NCBI GenBank assembly: GCA_016186525.1
Contig: JACPLM010000035.1
Coordinates: forward strand, 1-22,866
From: Candidatus Nealsoniibacteriota bacterium
Lineage (GTDB): Bacteria; Patescibacteriota; Minisyncoccia; Minisyncoccales; MHMH01
Length of the DNA stretch: 22,866 bases
Direction of reading: 5' to 3'
The notes beneath the pieces are model-generated. The model did not search any database. It saw nothing but the letters and a program-made list of their open reading frames with translations, and had not been told where the DNA came from. This document shows positions 1 to 6,721 of this stretch, piece by piece; position 1 is the stretch's first letter, and every line of letters starts with the position of its first letter. A program made the position numbers and the translations under genes.

Positions 1-444
1 CAAGGTAATGTTTTTTTGGCCGGGCAAACGGGCATACAAATGTATTTAGCTAAATGCTGCAAACCGCAGTTTGGCGAAGAAATTAAAGCTTATCTGACAA
101 AATCGCGAGGGGCTTCAGTTCATCAAACTAAATGCGAAAATTTTATGAAATTCCAAAAAAAATGTCCTCAAAAAATAGTGGAAGCGTCTTGGTTTAATAA
201 AGAAAAACTATACGCTGCTTCTCTGGAAATAAAAGCTCAAGACCGCGTGGGATTGTTAAGCGACGTTTCATCGGCTATGAGCAGATTGGGAATAAATATT
301 ATAAACTGCCAAACTAAAACAAAACCCGGAGAAAAATCAGCCGTAATTTCAGCTGACATCGAAATTTCCGGCTGGGAAGACTTAGACCGCTTATTTTACC
401 ATCTTCGCCAAGTCAAGGGCGTAAACGACATCAAAAAAATATAA
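1..444 (+). CDS. RelA/SpoT-family (p)ppGpp synthetase/hydrolase, C-terminal fragment
   Basis: The reading frame is open to the left edge, so only the last 147 codons are visible and the start lies outside. The visible part begins in the conserved-cysteine (RIS/zinc-finger-like) region, with LAKCCKPQFGEEIKAYLT followed by GASVHQTKCEN, which matches the CC-P-GD-I-GY-T...G-S-VH...C-N pattern of long RSH proteins. It ends in a C-terminal ACT domain (about the last 75 residues: AASLEIKAQDRVGLLSDVSSAMSR, then a second half ending VKGVNDIKKI). In the family these domains regulate the N-terminal synthetase/hydrolase domains at the ribosome. Those catalytic domains are not visible, so synthetase or hydrolase activity cannot be judged. 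The gene converges on parB across a shared terminator. Family assignment is confident; the choice between RelA, SpoT and Rel is not possible here. Confidence 0.9.
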   Translation, partial: QGNVFLAGQTGIQMYLAKCCKPQFGEEIKAYLTKSRGASVHQTKCENFMKFQKKCPQKIVEASWFNKEKLYAASLEIKAQDRVGLLSDVSSAMSRLGINIINCQTKTKPGEKSAVISADIEISGWEDLDRLFYHLRQVKGVNDIKKI

Positions 445-460
445 CAAAAATAAAAAAACA

Positions 461-490
461 CGCTCCGCCAAACAGCGGAGCGCGCTTTTT
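461..490. terminator. Bidirectional intrinsic terminator between relA/spoT-like gene and parB
   Basis: An 8-bp perfect stem (461-468 with 475-482, CGCTCCGC/GCGGAGCG) closes a 6-nt loop. A T-tract follows on the plus strand (486-490), and an A-rich tract precedes it (445-459), which is a T-tract on the minus strand. It lies between the convergent stop codons at 444 and 497, so it can stop transcription from both sides. Confidence 0.85.
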
Positions 491-496
491 CTGCAT

Positions 497-1366
497 CTAT
501 TTAATTTTCTTAAGCAGGTTTTCCAGCTCTTTTTTGGAGTCAAAGAAAATAGTCAGTTTGGGCAGGCCGGACTCAACTCTTAATTTAAGATTTTTAATTC
601 CGAAGATTCCTCTGATTTTTTCTTCAAAATCTTTTACCTCCTTAGAGGCGGCTGTAATTTGTTTTTTCACTGGCTGCCAAATATTTAATTTCTGGACCAA
701 ACTCTCGGCATCTCTGACACTCAAGCCGTTTCTAACCACTGTCGCAAAAAGATTCTTTTGCTTTTGAAGATCTTGAACTGCCAATATGGCTCTGGCGTGG
801 CCCTCGGAGATTTTCTCTTCTTTTAATCCTTCTTTTATCTCGATGGGCAAGTCCAAAAGCCGCAAAGTATTAGCCACAGATTCCCGGCTTTTGCCAACCA
901 TATGAGCTATGTCTTTCTGTAGAAATTTGAATTCATCCTGCAATCTCTTATATGCTTCAGCTTTTTCCATGGGATTCAAGTCTTCTCTCTGGACGTTTTC
1001 GATTAAAGCTACTTCCAGTTTTTCCTGCTCGGTCGGATCTCTCACAATAACCGGGACTTGGGCAAGACCTGCCATTTTTGAAGCCAAAAGACGCCTTTCT
1101 CCGGCAACCAGCTGATACTCGGTAGCTCCGCCGGAATCTTTCTGCATGCGGCTGACAAGCAATGGCTGTAAAATTCCATGCTCTTTAATGGAGTCAGCCA
1201 GCGACCTTAAACCGTCTTGGTCGAAAATTTTTCGCGGCTGATAAGGATTGGATTTTATTTTATCGATGTCGATATAAAAAATCGGCTCCTGCTTAATTGC
1301 TGCCGGCTTCTGGTCGCCTTTTTTTGGAATTAACGATTCTAAACCCTTGCCAAATGTGTTAGTCAT
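497..1366 (-). CDS. parB: ParB/Spo0J chromosome partitioning protein
   Basis: This 289-residue protein has the full chromosomal ParB layout. The N-terminus FGKGLESLIP is the typical ParA-contacting tail. The ParB/Srx-like CTP-binding domain follows, with NPYQPRK near residue 40 and the GERR motif at 89-92, then ENVQREDLNPMEKAEAY. A helix-turn-helix comes next (FLQKDIAHMVGKSRESVANT, about 149-168), and a C-terminal dimerisation region ends the protein. In the family ParB loads at parS sites as a CTP-dependent clamp and stimulates ParA. It overlaps the end of parA by 4 nt (ATGA), so the two are translationally coupled. I saw no obvious parS palindrome in the window. Length is normal for the family. 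Confidence 0.95.
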   Translation of the reverse strand: MTNTFGKGLESLIPKKGDQKPAAIKQEPIFYIDIDKIKSNPYQPRKIFDQDGLRSLADSIKEHGILQPLLVSRMQKDSGGATEYQLVAGERRLLASKMAGLAQVPVIVRDPTEQEKLEVALIENVQREDLNPMEKAEAYKRLQDEFKFLQKDIAHMVGKSRESVANTLRLLDLPIEIKEGLKEEKISEGHARAILAVQDLQKQKNLFATVVRNGLSVRDAESLVQKLNIWQPVKKQITAASKEVKDFEEKIRGIFGIKNLKLRVESGLPKLTIFFDSKKELENLLKKIK

Positions 1367-2130
1367 ATATTTTCAAGGTTAATTATTTCTTCTGCCAAAT
1401 TCCTGAAAGCTTGAGCGGCTTGTGAGTTTGGCGCATATTGTAAAATTGTTTTGCCGAATCTCGGGGCTTCAGCCAAAACCACAGCTCTTGGAATCACGGC
1501 GTTAAAAACATGTCCGGGAAACTTTTGCCTGATTTCTTCTGCCACCTCTCTTGATATATTGTTATTTTTACTATACATCGTTAAAAGCGCTCCGGCAATC
1601 TTTAAATTTTTGCCAAGATTATTTTTCACCAAATCAACGGTTGACAATAACTGCCCGAAACCTTCTAATGCCAAATATTCGCATTGAACCGGAATTAAAA
1701 CTTCATCGGCTGCGCAAAGGGCGTTAAGAGTCAACAATCCCAAACTCGGAGGAGAATCAATGATAACAAAATCGTAGGGCTCTTTAACTTTATCTAAAAT
1801 CTGGCTTAATTTGAATTCGCGATTTTCGGCCGATACCAGCTCAACTGTGGCTCCCGCCAAATCCGGGGAAGCCGGCATAATTTCATAATTAAAAAACGGG
1901 CTTTTCCTGATAATGGCCGAAGGGCTGACCTGGCCAGTCATGGCGTGGTAAATGGAAAGAGGCAGCTTTTCGGGAGCCATCCCCAAAGAAAAAGTGGCAT
2001 TGGCCTGATTATCGAGGTCTACCAATAAAACTCTTTTGCCCATAGCCGCCAAAAAAACCGGAAGATTTACGGCAGTTGTCGTTTTACCAGTCCCGCCTTT
2101 ATTGTTGGCAATAGCAATAACCCTAGTCAT
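1363..2130 (-). CDS. parA: ParA/Soj chromosome partitioning ATPase
   Basis: This 255-residue ParA-family ATPase has the deviant Walker A motif KGGTGKTT at residues 11-18 with the signature first lysine, VDLDNQANAT (Walker A' aspartate) near 38-47, and a Walker B-type stretch VIIDSPPSLG near 122-131. It is a cytosolic ATPase that binds DNA non-specifically as an ATP dimer and moves ParB-parS complexes. It ends in TGA overlapping the parB start. There is no Shine-Dalgarno sequence ahead of the ATG at 2130. The best promoter places the transcription start at or next to the ATG, so the message may be leaderless. The divergent neighbour is tRNA-Leu. Confidence 0.95.
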   Translation of the reverse strand: MTRVIAIANNKGGTGKTTTAVNLPVFLAAMGKRVLLVDLDNQANATFSLGMAPEKLPLSIYHAMTGQVSPSAIIRKSPFFNYEIMPASPDLAGATVELVSAENREFKLSQILDKVKEPYDFVIIDSPPSLGLLTLNALCAADEVLIPVQCEYLALEGFGQLLSTVDLVKNNLGKNLKIAGALLTMYSKNNNISREVAEEIRQKFPGHVFNAVIPRAVVLAEAPRFGKTILQYAPNSQAAQAFRNLAEEIINLENI

Positions 2131-2136
2131 TAAATT

Positions 2137-2165
2137 AAATTAGCATATTTTTTTTTCTTTGACAA
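2137..2165 (-). promoter_or_regulatory. Candidate parA promoter, possibly leaderless
   Basis: On the minus strand TTGTCA (2160-2165) is followed by a 17-nt spacer and TAATTT (2137-2142). Only six bases separate this -10 from the ATG, so transcription would start at about the A of the start codon. The -10 is weak (3 of 6). The -35 overlaps the tRNA promoter's -35 on the other strand. Confidence 0.35.
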
Positions 2166-2185
2166 ATGCCAAAAAAATTGATAAA
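2159..2185 (+). promoter_or_regulatory. Candidate promoter of tRNA-Leu
   Basis: A perfect -35 TTGACA (2159-2164) is followed at 15 nt by GATAAA (2180-2185, 4 of 6). The expected start near 2192 is about 12 nt upstream of the mature tRNA 5' end at 2204, reasonable for a tRNA leader. The short spacer lowers confidence. Confidence 0.5.
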
Positions 2186-2203
2186 CTTTTATAAGTTTCT
2201 TAT

Positions 2204-2290
2204 GCCTGAGTGGCGGAATTGGCATACGCGTGCGACTCAAAATCGCATGAGCTTACGCTCTTGAGGGTTCAACTCCCTCCTCAGGCACCA
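2204..2290 (+). tRNA. tRNA-Leu (anticodon CAA)
   Basis: An 87-nt class II tRNA. The acceptor stem pairs GCCTGAG (2204-2210) with CTCAGGC (2280-2286), followed by discriminator A and an encoded CCA (2288-2290). The anticodon stem TGCGA/TCGCA (2231-2235, 2243-2247) encloses the loop CTCAAAA, giving anticodon CAA at 2238-2240, which reads UUG. A long variable arm (about 2248-2262) is typical of Leu/Ser tRNAs. The T arm GAGGG-TTCAACT-CCCTC spans 2263-2279. The A discriminator and CAA anticodon agree on leucine. Confidence 0.95.
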
Positions 2291-2295
2291 TAATC

Positions 2296-2330
2296 AAAAA
2301 GCTAGGCATATTGCCTAGCTTTGTTTTCTT
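2296..2330. terminator. Bidirectional terminator between tRNA-Leu and LRV-protein gene
   Basis: A 9-bp stem (2300-2308 with 2312-2320, AGCTAGGCA/TGCCTAGCT) with a 3-nt loop is followed on the plus strand by TTGTTTTCTT. It is preceded by AAAAA, which gives a U-tract on the minus strand. It serves the tRNA and the convergent gene that ends at 2329. Confidence 0.85.
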
Positions 2331-3024
2331 AAAAATATCCCGAAAGAACAAATTTAACTCTTGAAAAAATAGGGGTATCTCTGTGCCCTGCTATTTTCCT
2401 CTTGATCATAAGCCGCGGCAGCGCCTCTGTTTCTTTCGCTTCCATATCCTTCAAAATATCGAATCCCAGTTTGGCCCTCCTTATCGCGGCTGCTCTGGCC
2501 AAGACATCACTGCAGTAGCACAATTTTCTGCGGGTTTGCTCATCTGTATTGTTATTTATTGCTACCCCGAGCAATACCCAACCATTTTGGTCGGAGGATA
2601 ATCTTTGCAAAACTTCCGGTGCCGTATTGGGATTCTCAGCCACTGCCTTTCTCACCCAAAAATCTGGATGAGTGGCCAGATCGCTCAAGAAAGAAACCGC
2701 ATCTAACTCTCTTAAAACGCGAACCTCCGTGGCTTTCCACAAACGGCCGTAAATATTCTTTTCTTTGACCGGAATTGTATTTTTCCAAAATAGGAAACGA
2801 ATCTCTCTCTCCTCAAGCGGTTCGGTTCGAAGAACAATCTGCGTCTTATCGCCTACTGGCTCAACCTCGAATAACCGATCGGCCCTTGAACTATGCACCA
2901 AAGATGTTGCTGCGTCTCCAAAAACTACTCCCCCGGTAAAGGACTCATCGTCCTTTTTAAATGATCTTCCCTTAATGGTTTCCCCAATTTTTCTCCCCTC
3001 TTTACTTGTCCAGATCACCTGCAT
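2329..3024 (-). CDS. LRV (variant leucine-rich) repeat protein
   Basis: A 231-residue cytosolic protein with no signal peptide or membrane segment. Residues about 110-185 carry repeats of the LRV/HEAT-like type: SFLSDLATHPDFWVRKAVAE, then NPNTAPEVLQRLSSDQNGWV, then a third, weaker unit with NNNTDEQTRRKL. The LA-xx-PD-xx-VR-xAVAxNP-xT-xx-VL-xxL pattern is diagnostic of this solenoid. The first ~105 residues (beta-rich, charged) match nothing I recognise. A strong ribosome binding site (AGGAGG, 7 nt before the ATG) and a near-consensus promoter show an independent gene. LRV solenoids usually bind protein; the partner is unknown. Lying next to a tRNA gene is compatible with an acquired gene, but base use does not stand out. 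Confidence 0.75.
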   Translation of the reverse strand: MQVIWTSKEGRKIGETIKGRSFKKDDESFTGGVVFGDAATSLVHSSRADRLFEVEPVGDKTQIVLRTEPLEEREIRFLFWKNTIPVKEKNIYGRLWKATEVRVLRELDAVSFLSDLATHPDFWVRKAVAENPNTAPEVLQRLSSDQNGWVLLGVAINNNTDEQTRRKLCYCSDVLARAAAIRRAKLGFDILKDMEAKETEALPRLMIKRKIAGHRDTPIFSRVKFVLSGYF

Positions 3025-3080
3025 TTTAGCGCCTCCTTTTTAGTTTTTTCAATCCCAGCGTTCCCTTCAATCGACTGCTT

Positions 3081-3109
3081 ATAATACGCCGATGTTATTT
3101 ACTTGTCAA
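3081..3109 (-). promoter_or_regulatory. Promoter of the LRV-repeat gene
   Basis: On the minus strand TTGACA (3104-3109, 6/6) is followed by a 17-nt spacer and TATTAT (3081-3086, 5/6). Its -35 box lies inside the last codons of the upstream PAP2 gene (stop at 3095). Confidence 0.75.
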
Positions 3110-3586
3110 GAGTATTTTAACCAGCCAGCCGGAGAAGATGCCGACTAAGGCGCCGGCGAGAATGTCGGAGGGCCAGTGGATGCCCGCGAAAACTCGCGAT
3201 ATAGAGATCAAAAAGCTGGCGGCAAAGGCTAGTGCGCCAACTTTTTTGTTATAAAAATAAACAACCGTAGATAAAGCGAACGAGAAAGCAGCGTGGCCAG
3301 AAGGAAAAGAGCCGCTATCGGAGTGTTCCAGCAACAAATTAACATTATTTTCTACAAACGGCCTTGGCCCTTCCCATAGCCAACGAATTAATTCCACAAT
3401 GCCAAGACGGGCAATTATTGCCGCTAAAAAGACTTGGAAAATAATTTTCCATTTTCGCCAGAATAACAAAAAAACTAAAACTGCTAAAATATAGCCGAGG
3501 TACTTGGCAAAGAAAATTCCAGTTGCATCAAGATACGCCCATTTTCCGGCCAAACTATTAATTTTTTGGAATAAAATATAATCCAT
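3095..3586 (-). CDS. PAP2-family membrane phosphatase (undecaprenyl-pyrophosphatase-like)
   Basis: A 163-residue integral membrane protein with several hydrophobic helices. The three-part acid phosphatase signature is present. Motif 1 is R68-x6-R75-P76 (the family lysine is replaced by arginine), motif 2 is PSGH at 95-98, and motif 3 is S130-R131-x5-H137-x3-D141. H98 and H137 are the expected catalytic histidines. BcrC-type members dephosphorylate undecaprenyl pyrophosphate at the outer face of the membrane; others act on phosphatidic acid or phosphatidylglycerophosphate, so the substrate is not fixed by sequence. The ATG follows the tsaD stop by 2 nt, so it is the last gene of the tsaC-MFS-tsaD unit. 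There is no separate ribosome binding site. Confidence 0.88.
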   Translation of the reverse strand: MDYILFQKINSLAGKWAYLDATGIFFAKYLGYILAVLVFLLFWRKWKIIFQVFLAAIIARLGIVELIRWLWEGPRPFVENNVNLLLEHSDSGSFPSGHAAFSFALSTVVYFYNKKVGALAFAASFLISISRVFAGIHWPSDILAGALVGIFSGWLVKILLTSK

Positions 3587-3588
3587 CT

Positions 3589-4602
3589 TTAAATTTTCAA
3601 ATTAGCATCTGCTTTTATATTTTTAACTTTTTTGTCTCGATGGAAATAAGCGGTTATAGCTATCATGGCCGCGTTATCGGTGCATAATTTTTTGGGAGGA
3701 ACAAAAAATTTTAGATTTAAGATTTTAGATTTAAGATTTAAGTTAAATTGCCGACGCAATTCTCCATTGGCGGTTACGCCGCCTCCGAGAATGATTGATT
3801 TTGCCCCGAAATCTTTAGCGGCTTTTATGGTCTTATGAATCAAAACATCAATAACCGCTTGCTGGACTTCGTGGCACATCTCTATTTTATCATAATTTCC
3901 TTTCTTCACCTTATACAGCACGGCTGTTTTTAATCCGGAGAAACTAAAATCATAATTCTTCTGTTTAATCATCGGCCTCGGCAGTTGGTCGGAGACCCGA
4001 CGTCCGACCATTTTTGCGGCACAGGCGGCAATGGCGGGGCCGCCCGGGTAACCAAGCCCCAAAATTCTTGCCACCTTATCAAGACACTCGCCCGCCGCAT
4101 CGTCTCTGGTTTCACCGATTAACTTATACTGCCCGATTTTTTTAACCAAAATCAACTGCGTATGTCCGCCAGATACCACCAACGCCACCGCGGGAAAAAT
4201 AGATTTAAGATTTAAGATTTTAGATTTAAGATTTAAGAAATTGGCGAGGATATGGGCCTCGATGTGATTTACTGAAATTAAGGGTTTTTTATGCTTTTCA
4301 GCAATTTCCTTCGCAAAATTGATCCCTTGCCATAAACAAGGCTCCAGCCCCGGGCCTGCCGTTACGGCAATGAGGTCCGGACTCGCTTGCGAGGCCAGGC
4401 CTCGCAACGCCCTTTTAAAAACGGCGGGGAGATTTTTCTGGTGCTCCCTTTTGGCCAAAAAAGGATAAACACCGCCATATTTAGCGTGAACTTTCACCTG
4501 AGACGATACGATATTGCTTAAAATATTAAATTTGCCATTCTTAATTTCCAATAAAGAAACGGCCGTATCATCGCACGATGTGTCTATCCCTAAAATTTTC
4601 AT
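3589..4602 (-). CDS. tsaD: tRNA N6-adenosine threonylcarbamoyltransferase TsaD
   Basis: A 337-residue Kae1/Qri7/YgjD ASKHA-fold protein. It starts MKILGIDTSCDDTAVSLLE, has the metal-binding HIEAH (H113, H117), the SGGHTQL loop (144-150), DDAAGECLDKVARILGLGYPGG (168-188) and C-terminal CTDNAAMIA (307-315). TsaD moves the threonylcarbamoyl group from TC-AMP onto A37 of ANN-decoding tRNAs (t6A), with TsaB and TsaE as usual partners; neither partner is seen here. TsaC is encoded two genes upstream. Oddity: the element LNLKSKILNLK occurs twice, at residues 123-133 and 288-298, encoded by identical 30-nt DNA. Both lie where the family has loops, just before the conserved SGGHTQL block and before the CTDNAAMIA block. 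The core motifs are intact, so the enzyme is probably functional. Confidence 0.95.
   Translation of the reverse strand: MKILGIDTSCDDTAVSLLEIKNGKFNILSNIVSSQVKVHAKYGGVYPFLAKREHQKNLPAVFKRALRGLASQASPDLIAVTAGPGLEPCLWQGINFAKEIAEKHKKPLISVNHIEAHILANFLNLKSKILNLKSIFPAVALVVSGGHTQLILVKKIGQYKLIGETRDDAAGECLDKVARILGLGYPGGPAIAACAAKMVGRRVSDQLPRPMIKQKNYDFSFSGLKTAVLYKVKKGNYDKIEMCHEVQQAVIDVLIHKTIKAAKDFGAKSIILGGGVTANGELRRQFNLNLKSKILNLKFFVPPKKLCTDNAAMIAITAYFHRDKKVKNIKADANLKI
3713..3742 (-). repeat. In-frame 30-nt repeat, copy 2 (C-terminal part of tsaD)
   Basis: Thirty bases built from AAATCTTAAAT-type units (plus-strand units GATTTAA/GATTTTA), identical to 4208-4237. It is read in the same frame in both places and gives LNLKSKILNLK. 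It falls in a variable loop of TsaD. Confidence 0.85.
4208..4237 (-). repeat. In-frame 30-nt repeat, copy 1 (middle of tsaD)
   Basis: Identical over 30 bases to 3713-3742, with one further 7-base unit of the same kind at 4201-4207. It encodes residues 123-133 of TsaD in the loop between the HIEAH and SGGHTQL motifs. Confidence 0.85.
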
Positions 4603-4605
4603 AAT

Positions 4606-5760
4606 TTATGACGCCTCTTTAGTAATCAACTCTTTTAACTTTTCTGTTTTTAATCTCAATAAGGGTAACAAGGCAGTAAAAGAAATGCCTATCAATAAAA
4701 GAGAGATTAAATAGATGGTCTTTGTTAAAAATATACTAGAAATTATTAGAGCGGAAACCACAGCGATGTTTGATGCCATCCAAAATAGGGCAGTTAAAAA
4801 TTCAAGGTTGCTTTTTGTCGATACGTCTCCAATTAAGGCCATGGTCACCGGCCTGATGATCGAATAATTTACTGATAATAAAAGAATGGCCGAAATTAAT
4901 AAAATTGCTCCGTTGGAAAGATACAAAAGAGCCAATCCCGCGGCACAAAGCAAATAACCTAAAATAATCATAAATTTTCTCCCCTTAATATCGGAAAGCT
5001 TGCCGAAAATGAAAGAAAAAACGATCGGCATCACATAAAACAAAGAGGAGAGAATGCCGATATAAGGCGCTCCAATAATGTTTTTTATTTCAATGGGCAA
5101 AATACCAATCACTAATCCAAAAACAAACATAAAGGAAAAATAAAGGCCGGAAAGCCTTAAAGCGGTCTTGCTGGAAAGCGACTTCCTGGCTAGTTTAAAG
5201 CGGTCTAAGTTTTCTTCCCTGCTTTTAATATTCTCTAATCTAGATAATAATAAAAATCCGACGATCGGCAAAATGGAAAAAAGTAAAAAAGATGATTTAA
5301 AAAATAGGACGGAAACCAAAAATCCGAAAAATAAAACGCCGGCGGCAGAACCAAGCGATTGCTGAGAATTAAAAAATCCTGCATTGGCGCCATATGATTT
5401 TTCATCACTTGCTCTGATTAGATAACTGCCCTGCCCTGTCCACAAAAAGGCGGCAGCCATTCCCAATAGAGCGGAAAAAATGTAAATAAGGATAACCGAT
5501 CCGCTTAGCAAAGAAAGAATGAAAAAAGAATAAAATATAGACGCTGCCATCATGCATTTTTTGGCTCCATATCTTGAAACAAAAATAGCCGAGACGGGAT
5601 TAAATAAAATAAAAAACAGATAAATCAGAATCAAAGATCTGAAACCAACTTCTGCCATATTCGCATCGGAAAAATAAGCAGTAACGTATGACTGCACCCC
5701 ATTAAAACCGAGGAATATCAGCAAAAAACCAAAACTTAGTATTTTAATTGGCTTATTCAT
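4606..5760 (-). CDS. MFS transporter, UNC93-like
   Basis: A 384-residue, very hydrophobic protein with about 11-12 predicted membrane helices. The N-terminal half has LGFNGVQSYVTAYF (17-30), a GAKK loop after helix 2 (65-68) corresponding to the MFS motif A region, and LWTGQGSYLIRASDE (106-120) followed by NAGFFNSQQSLGSAAG. The LWTGQGSYL block and what follows resemble eukaryotic UNC-93-like proteins within the major facilitator superfamily. A second motif-A-like loop, GKLSDIKGRKFM, opens the C-terminal half. The substrate cannot be inferred. Its ATG overlaps the tsaC stop by one base (TAATG) and its stop is 3 nt before the tsaD start, so it sits between two t6A genes in one transcript. Confidence 0.85.
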   Translation of the reverse strand: MNKPIKILSFGFLLIFLGFNGVQSYVTAYFSDANMAEVGFRSLILIYLFFILFNPVSAIFVSRYGAKKCMMAASIFYSFFILSLLSGSVILIYIFSALLGMAAAFLWTGQGSYLIRASDEKSYGANAGFFNSQQSLGSAAGVLFFGFLVSVLFFKSSFLLFSILPIVGFLLLSRLENIKSREENLDRFKLARKSLSSKTALRLSGLYFSFMFVFGLVIGILPIEIKNIIGAPYIGILSSLFYVMPIVFSFIFGKLSDIKGRKFMIILGYLLCAAGLALLYLSNGAILLISAILLLSVNYSIIRPVTMALIGDVSTKSNLEFLTALFWMASNIAVVSALIISSIFLTKTIYLISLLLIGISFTALLPLLRLKTEKLKELITKEAS

Positions 5761-6311
5761 TATTCTCTTAAAATTTTCGGCGGCGAAAACCTTAAATCAA
5801 CAACGGTTGATGGTTTGGACGGCGGCAAGTCGCCTCCGTCAATTGCTAAATCGGGCCCTTCGACGCGGCTCAAAGTAAACTGTTTCAAAACTTCCTTAAT
5901 TTTCGTTGATGCCGGCCTTCCAGATATATTAGCCGAGGTCTCCGCCAATGGACCATTTAGTTGCTCCACTAAGTGGAGCAACCATTTGTGATTTGGAATT
6001 CTTAAGCCAATTGTGCCGCCGCCTCCTTTCATTGTTAGGACGCAAGTTGTAGCTCCCGGCCAGACTTTTTTTAAAAATTTCTCCTGCTCTTTATTGATCT
6101 CGGCAATTTCTTTTGCCATTTTGATATCGCTGATAAACACTGGGATTGGCTTGTTTTTCGGCCTCTTTTTTATTTTATACAATCTCTCTACCGCCTCTTT
6201 ATTATTAGCATCGCAAATTAACCCATAAACCGTATCGGTCGGGCAAATTAAAACTTTGCCTTCTTTTATTGCCTTAACAGCTTTTTTAATATCTGGCTTA
6301 ATAATTTCCAT
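5760..6311 (-). CDS. tsaC: Threonylcarbamoyl-AMP synthase (TsaC/Sua5/YrdC domain)
   Basis: A single YrdC domain of 183 residues with PTDTVYGL (24-31), the KIKKRPKNKPIPVFI block (46-60) that binds ATP/threonine, a glycine-rich turn, SANISG (126-131) and STVVDL (168-173). It makes L-threonylcarbamoyladenylate from threonine, bicarbonate and ATP, the substrate for TsaD. It lacks the Sua5 C-terminal domain. Oddity: residues 146-152 (TLSRVEG) come from a short repeat element (5857-5877) inserted in a loop before PDLAIDGG. The first gene of a four-gene unit (tsaC, MFS, tsaD, PAP2). No clear ribosome binding site precedes the ATG. The upstream terminator separates it from the small cysteine-rich operon. 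Confidence 0.93.
   Translation of the reverse strand: MEIIKPDIKKAVKAIKEGKVLICPTDTVYGLICDANNKEAVERLYKIKKRPKNKPIPVFISDIKMAKEIAEINKEQEKFLKKVWPGATTCVLTMKGGGGTIGLRIPNHKWLLHLVEQLNGPLAETSANISGRPASTKIKEVLKQFTLSRVEGPDLAIDGGDLPPSKPSTVVDLRFSPPKILRE
5857..5877 (-). repeat. Short dispersed repeat element inside tsaC
   Basis: The plus strand starts CCTTCGAC, then a variable triplet, then GCTCA, the same pattern as the element at 9220-9245. It is translated in frame as TLSRVEG. I recognise this pattern from many uncultured-bacterial genomes; the assignment is by eye. Confidence 0.6.
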
Positions 6312-6333
6312 TATTTTACTCTACCCTATCTCT

Positions 6334-6362
6334 AAAAAACAAAAAAGGGAGCTATGCTCCCC
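6334..6362 (-). terminator. Terminator of the small cysteine-rich operon
   Basis: A 6-bp stem (GGGAGC 6347-6352 with GCTCCC 6356-6361) with a 3-nt loop, followed on the minus strand by TTTTTTGTTTTTT (6334-6346). The stop codon of the 76-residue gene (6352-6354) lies in the hairpin itself. Confidence 0.85.
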
Positions 6363-6582
6363 TTTCTTCTTGATACTTTTCTAGGTCGATAATAAATTTT
6401 CTCATCTCTTCTATGGTAAGAGATAAATTTGGTCCCCAGCTAGGCCCGTAAAAATGGCCCCCTGCTTCCTTAACCTTCGCATACTCTACTTTAAGCGCAT
6501 GGATCATTGCGCTCAGCTCTTTTTTGTCAGGGACAATCGCCCCGTCTTTCAGGAAAACTCCACTTTTAGGAATTATTACCAT
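6352..6582 (-). CDS. Small hypothetical protein (76 aa), last gene of a three-gene operon
   Basis: I do not recognise a family. The protein is soluble and mixed-charge, with an N-terminal VIIPKSGVFLKDG segment, a helix around ELSAMIHALKVEYAKVKE (23-40), an aromatic/glycine turn GGHFYGPSWGPN (41-52) and a C-terminal helix ending in EEERGA-like residues. There are no cysteines or membrane segments. A strong ribosome binding site (GGAGGG, about 7 nt before the ATG) supports translation. It overlaps the preceding zinc-ribbon gene by 17 nt and ends in a terminator hairpin, so it belongs to that transcript. Confidence 0.75.
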   Translation of the reverse strand: MVIIPKSGVFLKDGAIVPDKKELSAMIHALKVEYAKVKEAGGHFYGPSWGPNLSLTIEEMRKFIIDLEKYQEERGA

Positions 6583-6706
6583 TCTTTTGCCCTCCTTTGC
6601 TTTTATTCTCTTTCAAACAAGCTGGACATATTTGCGGTTCGCCAATAAGCCACTTGAAGGCCTTACCGCACTTTTTACAAATAGCATCAGCGAAATTTCT
6701 TCCCAT
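6566..6706 (-). CDS. Zinc-ribbon mini-protein (46 aa)
   Basis: A 46-residue frame begins with ATG at 6704-6706, preceded by AAGGAGGG about 6 nt upstream, and ends in TAA at 6566. The sequence starts MGRNFADAICKKCGKAF and continues to PQICPACLKEN. It has two CxxC knuckles (C10, C13, C27, C30), a typical four-cysteine zinc ribbon. Such small ribbons bind nucleic acid or protein; the role is unknown. It starts 15 nt after the 93-residue cysteine-rich gene and overlaps the next gene by 17 nt. Its tail is lysine- and asparagine-rich and probably disordered. It is easy to miss because it is under 50 codons, but the ribosome binding site and tight spacing support it. Confidence 0.8.
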   Translation of the reverse strand: MGRNFADAICKKCGKAFKWLIGEPQICPACLKENKSKGGQKNGNNS

Positions 6707-6721
6707 TTCCACCCTCCTTTT

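Noticed and set aside
3713..4237. CRISPR-like repeats (two 30-nt copies)
   Set aside because: Only two copies, 465 nt apart, both in frame inside tsaD with low-complexity content and no spacers or cas genes.
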